Below, in pieces: positions 27,435 through 39,000 of a DNA stretch of 64,000 nucleotides. Each line of letters opens with the position of its first letter. The first letter of the stretch is position 1. The stretch spans positions 139,525,368 to 139,589,367 of the forward strand of contig JALGPY010000001.1 in NCBI GenBank assembly GCA_023055425.1, written 5' to 3'. The stretch comes from Linanthus parryae (Eukaryota > Streptophyta > Magnoliopsida > Ericales > Polemoniaceae). Made by a program: the position numbers and the translations under genes. Below the pieces are notes generated by a model. It was not told the origin of the DNA and made no database searches. It saw only the letters and a list, made by a program, of their open reading frames with translations.

Positions 27435-30400
27435 AAAAGCAAGGGCTGAGTCTCCCCATCAACCTGCTTCCTGGAAGAAGAGTAAACCAGGACATAGGCA
27501 TAAGTATTTCCTGTCTATAATATCTGAATCATTTACAGTCCATCAACCAAAGATGAACAAAATTGGATACTAAAGCCAAAGGACAAGAATCTTAAGAAAA
27601 AACAGAGCTCAACTCATTAAAGGGTAAACAGTCTGAGACTTCCTAGAAAGGATGAGAGAAGATACTGAACTAAAACCACATCACATGGCCCATTTTCAAC
27701 TTGCATCCAGCGGACTGTCAACTAGACGATGGAAGGTATAAAAGTGACGTGATAGAAGATAGTAATATATAATGATCCATTAAATCCATCACTATAAATC
27801 CCTTGAAACTGTATGCATTAAATATGCATTCCCAGCAAGAAGTTCAATTCAATCCACTGTATCAGTGTCTTGCAAAGGTTTCACATTCTGGAGTCTGAAC
27901 TCATAACTTTTCACATTTCTAAGCTATTGCCAAGAGCTAAGGCCAGTCGGTAAGAGCAAAGCCTCAATCCCATCCACCTACCCTTTCACAAACACACTCC
28001 AAAGCCGCCAATATGTGCCAACAAGAACAAGATGTTTTCAATGAAATTCTTCGAACCCACATTATCACCATAAATCTCTACAGCAGTAGTCCAATCAAGG
28101 AACTCAGCATTCCCAACAATCCAATAGAAGCGAGTTTCAAGAGCAAGGACACTCGTATAGTTGTACCTTGACTGTGATGAAGAAGGTGACCCGACCCAAG
28201 GAGGGGGTGGAGCACTTGAGGAGCTAGCAGCAGCTGCCCTTGCAGCCATTGGGCGCTGCCGAACAAAAGGATTTGTAGAATCCTTGGTAGCACTTGAAGA
28301 AAACAATTGTCTTCTATTCTCGTGAACCTTCAAGTTCTGCATCCATTCATAAATATTGGAATAAGTTCAAATGATAAAAAATGGAACAAAGAAAACATAA
28401 ATGAGAAGTATCATTAGAGCAATCAAGCATGATTTAACAATTAAATTCTTGAGAAATAAGAAGCAAACAACAGGCCCACCTCTGTTCGCATGGTGAGGAC
28501 TTCTTTAAACTCTTTAGTAGCACTCATTAAGCGATTCTTCAAGTCATCTACAACTGTAGTGGAGTGACTGCTAGTGTCACTGGAGACATCTCCACTATCA
28601 TTACGGGAATTGCAAAGGAGCTGAAGGTCCACAACAGCAGAATTGAGGGCAGTGATGTCCTGCTTAATAACTGCAGTCAGCTCCTGGATTTCCTTAGTGG
28701 GGTCATCAAAAACAGAGGTCCTCTTTGCCACTGTAATCAAAAATTGAAAGAAAGGAAAACCAATTTCATCGATCATCCCAACAAAGAAATAAATGAATCA
28801 GAACAAAACTCCAATATTACCTAGCAGAGAACATACAAACCATATGTATAATGTTAACACTTAACAGTGTTTATCTGAAGTCACCATTTTGAAATAGCCT
28901 TAGACTATGTCAACTAATTGTGCATTTTACGTAATTTTATAGGTCCAGAGAATTGCAATAGAACTTTCCAAAAAAGAGTACAACAGCTATATACATATAG
29001 AAACAATGACAAGTCTACAGATGTCTACCTCTTCTTCCCAGTATTACAATCCACTATTCGTAACATACACAATCAGAAAGCTAGCTTATATAGCACCAAA
29101 TATATGCTCAAAAAGGACATATCTGGATTCCCATCCCGTTGAAGATGGGATGGCATTATAATCAACTCAGAAGATAAGTGGAAGATATCCACATTTCACA
29201 GTGCTCAAAACCTCTGCAAGAGGTTCCTAGAAACATAGATTTCCACTGAGGCAGGAAAATTGGCGGCAGGATAATCTCGATGAATAACGCAGTTCGATTG
29301 TTTATGATTCATAGATATCACATACGACGGACTTCTATAAGGGGAATTGATAATGAATGTCGTAATATTCTCTTAAGGTAAAAGTACGAGACGTAAATCT
29401 TCTCTTTATTTAACACACCTGCGACTATTTTCATATGAAGCAAGTAATAGTCTCTTTTTCAGCTTCACTAATGCTTTGATACTTAACTTCCAGTTAAAAA
29501 GGAGTCAGTTTCTTAAAAAAGACCCCAAAATGAGCTTACATATGCAGTTATGCACTAATATAATCAATGGTTCTATATCAAATTCACCATTCCGCTAATT
29601 CACCATAATAGTCCAATGCCTCAAGTATACTATAAGAAACTGAACCCAAAATGCAATATGTTACATAGTTGTCAAGTAGTTATGCTAGCATTCAGACTAT
29701 ACAGACAGGGTATCAGCCCATAAGAATGTCATGATGTCCAACAAATAAACTATGACCACTTTTCATCAAAACTTCCAGATTTTCTCAATAATTAGTTGTC
29801 AAAAATCCCGATATAGGGATCTTAGGATTCTACGATCCTTCAAGGCATAGCCGATCTCGATCCCATGTAAACTCTCAAACTCATAGAATCACATGTAGAA
29901 TCCCGATTCTACTAGTGGAATCCTAGAAACCCATACAATTTTACAATCCAAGCGACTCTTAAAAATGACCTTTGGGATATCTTTAAAGTGGAGAACTGGC
30001 CCGAAGTTTATTGGATTCTTTGCTTCTTTTGGTGCTATCAACCCAACCCGATCTGCTTTTATGCAATGTACTTTGTATGGAAGACAAGGAGCAGATATTG
30101 CTCTAATTAGTTTTTGCCTATGTTTGCCCACAATCTGAACCTTTTCTCCTATTACTATCAAGATTAAAGTCAGCTCATCTTTGATCAAACATGTTCTTTA
30201 GCTCTGTGATTTACACTTTGAGCCTCTCGAATTTTAGTTAGAATGAAATGTGAGGTTTCAAGTAAATTAATTCACATGTTTCTTAGATAGAAAATTGATA
30301 AGGAACAATATTTGAGTAGTCATGGCATTCAAATTTACTATATCCTAGAGAACTGTAGAATCTTACGATTCATGATACGATTCTACGATTCCGATCCTTC

Positions 30401-31544
30401 AGGACATGCCACGATCATATGTAGGATCTAGATTTTGAAAACCTTGGCTCAAGTACTACATCTCTTCCTCGGTTCTCTTCCTGCCCAATTTACTGTAGTC
30501 TTTCTGAAGGTAATAAGATTCCAAAGAAGAGGTCCAATATATTGAAAGCACCTAAACCTTTCACACTTAGATTTTAAGCATAAGCGGTATTAGTCGGTAA
30601 TGGATCAATTTTAGTCAAAAGAATTTGTCAACACTTAAATCGGTTACAGGTCGGACTTTCTTTTGTTGAACAAAATGAACGATGACTCATGACGTAGAAG
30701 AAGTCTCAGGGTACAGTATGTCTTTTTCTAGGTATCATATGCCCAAGGGGGTGCTTCTACTATATCTTCAATTTTTCATAGCGTAACTAGAAAACACAAT
30801 AACTACTTAATTGGCTAGACTGTAACAGTGTTGCAAATGCACCTGAACAAATTCCTTCATTAAGTTCACACAATTTTTGATAATTAATCCCCTATCGATG
30901 TCTCTTTCTTTGATTTGTAAAGCACACTATCAGACTCTTGGAGTCCCCTTCATCCATTACTGAGTCAAGACAATTTTGAATACATGTATTAAGTAGTTAA
31001 AAGCCTGTACTCCTACGCGGTGGGGCAATCCTAAGTTAAAAACATCCAAAGTCAAACACGTTATTAACTATACTAAAGACTAGTCCTATCTCCAATAGTC
31101 CAATCCAATTGAACTATTCCAGTCGAATCTAATCCAGCTAGTCCATAAACCACAAATCACATGACATGAAGGTCATAACACCTAACTCATGTAAATTCTG
31201 TGAGAGTCAAACAAAAATTTAACCATGACATACAACGCAGCAAAATGCACAGTTCATCATAAACAAGTAATACGATCACAGTTCAACCTTGAATTATCCA
31301 GTGACTTACATTTCGCCAGCTTCGCGAGCTTTTGAGACGTCTGATGGATCCCAAACCCTACTTTCGAAGCCCTCTTGTTGAACTCCGACTGCATTGCAAC
31401 CGCCGCTCGCTGCTCCTCCGATTTCGAACCGCTACTGCTCGGTCCATTCTGACGCGACGAGACCGACTTCTTCAACCTCTCCGCTATGCCGAGAAACTCA
31501 TGCGTCCGGTCCCGAAACGACGAATTCGCAGGCTTAACAGGCAT
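25008..31544 (-). CDS. SYP32: SYP3-class Qa-SNARE syntaxin, SYP32-like (Golgi)
   Basis: Five coding exons with GT-AG borders and matching phase: 31544-31310, 28730-28480, 28336-28167, 27470-27267 and 25167-25008, together 339 codons plus stop, close to the usual SYP32 length. SYP31/SYP32 proteins are the plant counterparts of Sed5/syntaxin 5 and drive vesicle fusion at the cis-Golgi. The N-terminus begins SSFRDRTHEFL, followed by the N-terminal helical region (RTSVFDDPTKEIQELTAVIK). Then come a Ser/Pro linker, a glutamine run encoded by CAG/CAA repeats (about 27414-27440), the SNARE coil (LSNIFNQLATLVSQQGEVAI) and a 22-residue C-terminal anchor ending IFLFFVA. The RQRP and SNPFV-like linker text favours SYP32 over SYP31. 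All exons are intact. A Tat retrotransposon begins about 490 bp upstream of the start codon. Confidence 0.95.
25168..27266 (-). other. SYP32 intron 4
   Basis: A 2.1-kb AT-rich intron. It contains a short direct duplication of ACTATCAAGTGAGAGCGGGA (about 26536-26592, period near 30). Otherwise nothing recognised. Confidence 0.7.
28731..31309 (-). other. SYP32 intron 1
   Basis: A 2.6-kb intron with consensus borders. Apart from a possible inverted-repeat element at 29795-30443, no coding or RNA features are evident. Confidence 0.7.
29795..30443. repeat. Possible small inverted-repeat element
   Basis: The left edge GTTGTCAAAAATCCCGATA and the complement of the right edge (GTTTTCAAAATCTAGATC) resemble each other. 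Both edges are followed by GATTCTACGATCC-like strings in inverted orientation (29838 and 30390). No clean target duplication is seen, so this may be an old MITE. Confidence 0.4.
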
Positions 31545-32030
31545 CTTATACGAGATCTAGCCTCAAATTGCACAATTCTATACGAATTTACGGATTCAAA
31601 CGACGATCAGTGAGCAATTTACCTCCGGATCAGATTCGACGGAGGCGAGGAATGCGAGATCTCGAATCTTGGAACGATCAGCTGGATTGGACTCCGAATC
31701 GTCGCCTAAAGGTGAAGCCCTAGATCTGATTGGAGCATCAAACGTCTCGCGATCGTCTCAATGTCTCTGAATCTGCGGAAATAGGAGTTTCGTGAAGGGA
31801 TTGAAAAGGAGAGGAGAGAGCAGTTGATGGGAAGGAATTGATGAAGGGACGAAGGAAGCTTGTGACTTCACCGTCGGCTGATAACATTCATATTTCTTCG
31901 GAATTTTGGACTATTTAAATTTCACCTTGGTATTATATTTTTGTCGTCATAAAGTGATTTTAAATTATAGTTTTATATTGTCAAGAAACAAGTGTGTTTT
32001 TATCTTTTGATATCGGTTTGGTCTGGCAAC
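31545..32030 (-). promoter_or_regulatory. SYP32 5'UTR and what remains of its proximal promoter
   Basis: About 490 bp separate the SYP32 ATG from the Tat element. A possible leader donor (GGAG/GTAAATTGC on the minus strand near 31620) is visible, but the matching acceptor is uncertain. Sequence upstream of about 31880 becomes AT-rich, as expected of a promoter. Confidence 0.5.
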
Positions 32031-32035
32031 GCTGG

Positions 32036-33004
32036 TGTAGACACCGAAAATTCGTCAAATCAAAATGATTATGGACTTAACAATGTCCTAATTAAATGAT
32101 CAAATGAAGAAACACGACAAGAAAAATTCAGTATCAGACACTGCTGACTGGCGAATCGCATGACGCCACGTGCCAAATTGCAGCTCAAGATTGACCAGCT
32201 CGGTCGCAAACATCAACTCCGATTGAAATGGAGGTTACGTTGGAAGAACGTCTTAAATGTACGATTATCGCAAATGTAATTGTATATTATTGTTAGGAAA
32301 ACAACCAAAATAGACTTTCCTATAAGTACATCAAGCTCCCCTAGACTTTACAAAAAATGTATAGGGTACCCCAAATTATTACAAAATTGTACAACGACCC
32401 CTCTATCTCCCTATAAATAGAGGAGGAAGTTCATAAGAAAAATCACATCTTCCAATACCTTTCTATACCCAAAACACTTTCTCTACATCTTTCCTTACAA
32501 CTTTCCTACAACTCCTCTCAAACTCAAAGCTTAGAAAAGAGAAGTTAGCATAGTTCTGACAGGAGAAGCCCCCAAAGGAGCCAAGATCCTAGAAGGCGGA
32601 AAGACTTTGGAGGAATAAAATCCCAAAAGACGGCGAAGCCCTGACGAATAAGCCACAACGATAGTCGAATCTTCGAAGACGGAGCAATCCTGAAGATCAA
32701 ACCATCCACCCCAAGAAAATCAAATCTTCAAAGAACATCGAAGTACGGTGAACCCGCGAAGAACAAGTCAAAGTCAAGCAAAAGACCATAAGCCCTCGTG
32801 CCGGTCAAATCCCATCAAGGACGTGGAAGATCTAACCGTCCAAAATCATCCCATCAAGTTCAAATTCCCGAGAAGAATCAGAGGAGTAGTGTTTCTACTA
32901 AAGAAATATGTTTCAGAGATTTGTATCCTGCTTATAAATAATAAAATGACATTTGTCGCCAAATTTCTGTGTTTACCCGCTTAAGCGCAAAATTTGTGCG
33001 TACA
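32036..33004 (+). repeat. 5' LTR
   Basis: 969 bp with TG...CA ends. A TATA box, CTATAAATAG, at 32411-32420 is the likely U3 promoter, and an AATAAAATGAC string near the end is a possible polyadenylation signal. The 78-codon open frame in it recurs in the 3' LTR and is not evidence of a gene. Confidence 0.96.
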
Positions 33005-33009
33005 AATTC

Positions 33010-33027
33010 TGGCACGCCCAGTGGGAC
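33010..33027 (+). promoter_or_regulatory. Primer-binding site
   Basis: TGGCACGCCCAGTGGGAC lies five bases after the 5' LTR. It starts with the TGG that pairs with the universal tRNA CCA end. I do not assign the tRNA. Confidence 0.8.
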
Positions 33028-33072
33028 ATCTCTGCCTCTCATCTCTTTTCACCAAAAACACAAACCCCAAAG

Positions 33073-36000
33073 ATGACTTCGAGAGAAGAAATCCCGAAGA
33101 TTCCAATCAAGACGGGAGGCTCCAAGTCTACAGGCCTGGACAAATCCTCCACAAGTCCCGGTGAACAGGTCACTGATCGTGTCACACGAAGCAAAGCTAG
33201 ATCGACGGTTGCAGAATCCTCCAGACTCGGCCTAGAGTCGAAGACGACCGAAGGACTCTTAAAGGTGCCACTTGAAGGTCGCAATGTTCATGATCCATCA
33301 ATGCGAGAAGAAGGCTCCTTGCCGGGGACAGGACATGGGCGTACGCACCCTAATGCTGAAGTAAGTCATGAAGAGATTTCTGAATCAACTTCTGCCTTCC
33401 GGAACCCACAAAAAGCACCTATGGTACATGATGAAGCAATTGCTTTCGAAACAGGCGCCATGCCGGCGATGACTACGAGCATTGTTTCCCTCGAAGAACA
33501 AGTCATAGGATTGACACGGACGGTCGAGGAATTATCTACGGCCATGAGGAACCGGGATACCCAATTTGCAGCCATATTAAGCAAGCTCGAAAACCCAAGG
33601 GAGGCTAACCGCACTACCGACCCTCATGAGCGTCGAGCAAGGCCGAAAGAGGTTGTCGAGATTTCTAGTACAGATAATGACACTCGCAAAAACGGGCAAG
33701 CATCATCTGAAGGCTCGATCCCTGTAGATCAGCTAAAAGAATACATCTTGGAGGCCGTGAAATCCAGCTACGAGGAAGGTTCGAAATCCTCGGCGACATA
33801 TAACAAGCCATACACAAAGAGGATCGAAGACCTACGGATGCCAAATGGGTACCAGCCACCCAAATTCCAGCTATTCGAAGGAGTTGGGAACCCGAAACAA
33901 CATATTGCACACTTCGTCGAGACGTGCAATAATGCTGGGACTGATGGGGATCTCCTTGTCAAGCAGTTCGTCCGAAGTCTTAAAGGAAATGCTTTCGACT
34001 GGTACTGTGACATTGAGACAAGATCGATTGGTAGCTGGGAACAATTGGAGCAAGAGTTTTTGAACCGATTTTACAGCACTCGCAGGACCGTTAGCATGAT
34101 GGAACTCACAAGCTCCCGTCAATGGAAGGACGAACCCGTTGTTGAATATATAAATAGATGGAGAAACTTAAGTCTCAACTGTAAGGATTGGCTATGCGAA
34201 AGTTCTGCGATCGAGATGTGCATTCAAGGCATGCACTGGGGCTTGCGCTATATCCTCCAAGGGATCAAACCTAAGACCTTCGAAGAATTAGCCACACGCG
34301 CCCACGACATGGAATTAAGCATTGCGGCAAACGGAAGTCATGGGCCTCCTTTGCATGACTCTCGTAGGGATGGAAACAGAACTGATGCCCGAAAAGTATT
34401 CAAGTTTGGCCCCAAAGCAGGAGTGAAAGAGTCGATGGCCGTCGCAGCCGCACCGATGCAATCCACAACAAGACCAAGACCGAATGAATTAGGAAGGGGA
34501 AACACCGTCCAGATGGCTCAACGGCCAAGGCCCTCGTTGAAAGAACTGCAAGAAAAATCTTACCCTTTCCCGGACTCTGCGATCCCTGGAATATTTGACC
34601 AGCTGATGAAGCTAAGTGATTTTGAACTTCCTGTGGCAAAACGGCCCGAAGAAGCAACAATGGTGGGCGACTCAAATTACTGCAAGTATCACCGTCTAGT
34701 CGGCCACCCGACTTCAAAATGCTTTGTATTGAAGGAAAAAATTATGCAGCTAGCTAAAGAAGGGAAGATCTGTTTCGAAGAAGAACATGAAACTGTTTCC
34801 ACAAACATGATATCCGTAGATGTTGACCCGTTATCCATGACCTACGAGGTATCATGCAATGTTACAGAAGGAGTGGAAATAGCAGAATCTGGTAACGCGC
34901 CTTGCCTTTCAGTGGAAGAGGCACGACCCAAGTTAAATCCTCAAGATTGCGATATCTACTTCTCGGATGAAGATTTATTGCTCGGCTCAACCCCGCACAA
35001 TCGCCCTCTCTTCATTACTGGATATATCCTCGAACAAAGAGTTAGTAGGATGTTGGTGGATGGAGGGTCAGCAGTGAATATTCTTCCATTGGCAACGGTG
35101 AAAGAACTCGCCATTTCCGTTGACGAACTCAGGCCCAGTTACCTATTAATCCAGGGGTTTAATCGTGAAGGACAGAGAGCTATCGGGACCATCCGTCTCA
35201 GCCTAGTCATTGGCGAGGCAGATTCAGGGGCATTGTTCCATGTCATAGATGCAAAAACTTCATACAAAGTGTTACTGGGACGACCTTGGATTCACGAGAA
35301 TGGTATTGTCCCGTCCACCCTTCACCAGTGCCTCAAGTATTGCAAAGATGGCATGGTAAAGGTGATCAAAGCCGACGGAAAACCTTTCACCGAGGCAGAA
35401 TCCTACTTCGCGGATGCAAAACTCTACCTAGAAAAAGAAGACGAAGAGCATCCTGCCTTTTCCACGTGTTTTGAACCTCAGAGCCTAAAGAATCATTTGG
35501 TATCCCATCGAAATGATCAAATGGCCGAGAAAAATGAGAAAGTTCAAAATGAAGAGGCGTCTCAAGCCACAATGCAAGCCCCAGAGACCAAAGATGGAAA
35601 TTCATATTTCGAGGGGCTAAACCTTCCAATCGCCAGATTAGGTCACATAGGCAAGCCGCCCCTTAAGGGGTTTGTCCTACCTGTCCAAAATTTGAATTTT
35701 GGAGACATCGATCTCCCTTCGAAGCGCACATCAGAGGGATTCGATCCAAATGCGTATAGGCTCTTCGCCAAGGCGGGACATGACCCTCGAAGACCAAGCA
35801 TATTGGGGGAGCTTCCGTCCGTGACTGACAAAGGAGAATTGCATGGCTTGACCGCGACTCAGAAGATGCTCAAAGATAAAGGGTATACCATTCCAAAATC
35901 GCGTGCAGGGCTCGGTTTCACACCCCCTGAACCTATTCGGATAGTGATCAAGAGGACTGAAGTCCATTGCATCACGTGTGAGGAAGAAGTCTCCTCTGCA

Positions 36001-39000
36001 AGAACAAAATCGTCCGTCTTTGACCGACTTGAAAAGAAGGCAAGGACGTCTGTATTCCAACGACTCGGTAGACCGGTTTTTAAAATGAACCGTGTATCTA
36101 TCAATGCTGTCGTTAAGAGACGTAAACCTCATGCGTCCTCGGGAAACATAGATAGCAAGTTTCAATCTCACATGGGCCGCCAAGACACGATAGTTGTATC
36201 CTTCAATGGATCCTTCAAAGTCAGAAGGGAAACGATGACATTGAAAAGGATATATCTCGATGAGAAGGACTCAACAAAAGAAGAGAGTATTGCTTCCTCA
36301 TTCCACATAACTGTTAGTGAAAGCAGAGATCAAGCTGAGGAGGATGCCGAAGAAGCCCCTCCGCAACTTGAGGAAGGCGTCAGGTCAACCGTAGATGAGT
36401 TAAAAGAAATCAATCTCGGAACCACTGAAGATCCGCGACCGACATACATTAGTATGCATCTGAGCTTAGAGGAACAAGAAGAATACATCACACTCCTGCA
36501 AGAGTACAAGGATGTGTTTGCGTGGACCTATAAGGAAATGCCTGGACTGGACCCCAAAGTTGCAGTTCATCACCTAGCCATCAAACATGGTGCAAGGCCA
36601 CTTAAACAAGCCCAAAGACGCTTCCGACCAGAGCTAATTCCCAAAATCGAAGTTGAGGTGAATAAGCTGATCGAAGCTGGGTTCATTCGAGAAGTCAAGT
36701 ATCCGACGTGGATCTCAAGCATAGTTCCTGTCAAGAAGAAGAATGGACAAACAAGAATCTGTGTTGACTTCCGAGACCTCAACAATGCGTGCCCGAAGGA
36801 CGATTTTCCTTTGCCTATAGCAGAGCTTATGGTAGATGCGACCACGGGACACGAAGCCTTGTCCTTCATGGATGGATCCTCTGGGTATAATCAAATCCGT
36901 ATGGCGCCGCGAGATGAAGAATTGACGGCTTTTCGCACACCCAAGGGCATATATTGTTACAAAGTCATGCCGTTTGGACTAAAGAACGCTGGAGCAACAT
37001 ACCAAAGAGCGATGCAAAAGATCTTCGACGACATGCTCCACAAAAATGTCGAATGCTACGTTGACGACGTGGTAGTTAAGACCAAGATAAGGAAGGACCA
37101 TCTCCAAGATCTAAAGAGCGTATTCGACCGCCTGCGCCGATACCAACTCAAAATGAACCCCTTAAAATGTGCATTCGGAGTTACTTCCGGAAAGTTCCTT
37201 GGATTCGTCGTCCGCAATCATGGCATCGAGATTGACCAAGCAAAAATCGAGGCCATCGTGAAAATGCCAGAGCCACGAAATATCCATGAGCTTAAAAGCC
37301 TACAAGGACGTTTAGCGTATCTCAGGCGGTTCATATCAAACTTGGCAGGAAGATGTCAACCTTTCAACAAACTCATGAAGAAAGGAGTTCCCTTTGAATG
37401 GGACAAAGCTTGCAACAATGCATTTGAAAGCATAAAGTCTTACCTGACGAAGTCACCAGTCTTGGCTGCCCCCATTCCAGGAAAGCCGTTGATATTATAC
37501 ATTGCAGCACAGGAACGTTCTGTGGGCGCCCTACTAGCTCAAGAAAATGACGAGAGCAAAGAAAATGCGTTATACTACTTGAGCAGGATGATGACTCCTT
37601 ACGAGTTGAATTACTCTCCCATCGAGAAGATGTGCCTAGCCCTGGTATATGCTATTCAGAAACTAAGGCATTACTTCCAAGCCCACACCGTTCGTCTCAT
37701 ATCGAAGGCTAATCCGGTCAAGCACATCATGTCAAAACCGGTGTTGTCGGACAGGCTGGCCCGATGGTCCCTTATGATGCAAGAATTTGAAATCATCTAC
37801 GTCCCCCAGAAAGCGGTCAAAGGTCAAGCATTGGCGGACTTCCTAGCAGACCATCCGATACCTGCTGAATGGGAGTTATCAGAAGACTTGCCCGACGAAG
37901 ACATCTTCTTTGTCGAAGTTCCTGAACCATGGAAAATGTACTTCGACGGAGCCTCCCATCGTGATGGAGCCGGAGCAGGCGTGATCTTCATCTCACCAGA
38001 AGGGGACATGTTTCCATATGCATTCCTTTTGACCCAAAACTGCTCAAATAATGAAGCGGAATACCACGCACTCATAATTGGCTTGGAGATTGCCATCGAA
38101 ATGAAACAATCACGGCTCGAGGTTTTCGGTGACTCCATGCTCATCATCAACCAACTTCTAAACATTTACGAAGTGAAGAAGCCTGAGCTGATACCGTTGC
38201 ACAAGTACGCCTCTCTCCTACTCACATGTCTCGAGGAGGTCATCCTGCAACACGTACCGAGGAAAGAAAACAAGCAAGCCGACGCACTCGCCAACTTAGC
38301 TTCCAACTTGGCTCTTCCTGATCCTGAAACAAAGATTCCAATCTACCGAAGAGTGATCGCACCCCAAGCAGCAGCTGATCTTGAAGTTAACGTCATTTCT
38401 GTGCCCGAAATAGAGAACGAAGACTGGCGTCACCCATTAATCGAATACTTGAGAGATGGGAAGCTCCCGGACGATCCTCGCAAGAGAACAGACATAAAGC
38501 GGCGTGCACCACGTTTCATCTTCTACAAAGAAATACTCTACCGTCGTTCCTTCGAGGGACTGTTCCTCCGTTGCCTAGAAGATTCGGAAGCCAAGCTAGC
38601 CCTGGAAGAAGCTCATTCTGGGATATGTGGCGCTCACCAATCGGGGCCAAAGCTCCACTTTCGAATCAAGAGAATGGGCTACTACTGGCCTACGATGATC
38701 AAAGATTGCATGGATTACGTTAAGAGATGTCAGGCATGTCAATTCCATGCGAACTTCATCCACCAGCCTCCGGAGCCGCTTCATCCAACCGTCGCCTCGT
38801 GGCCCTTCGATGCATGGGGATTGGATGTTGTAGGACCCCTGCCCAAGTCTTCAGGTGGACATTTATACATACTGGCCGCCACCGACTATTTCTCCAAATG
38901 GGCCGAAGCTGCTCCACTGAGAGAAGTCAAGAAGGAAACAGTGGTCCACTTCATTCGAACAAGCATCATCTTTAGGTATGGGGTACCTCGCTACATCATC

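Noticed and set aside
32748..32984. 78-aa frame in the 5' LTR, repeated at 46121-46357
   Set aside because: It is duplicated only because both LTRs are the same; no domain and no reason to call a gene.
32953..33072. Upstream start for gag-pol inside the LTR
   Set aside because: The frame stays open across the LTR end and primer-binding site, but the first Met after them (33073) is the natural start.
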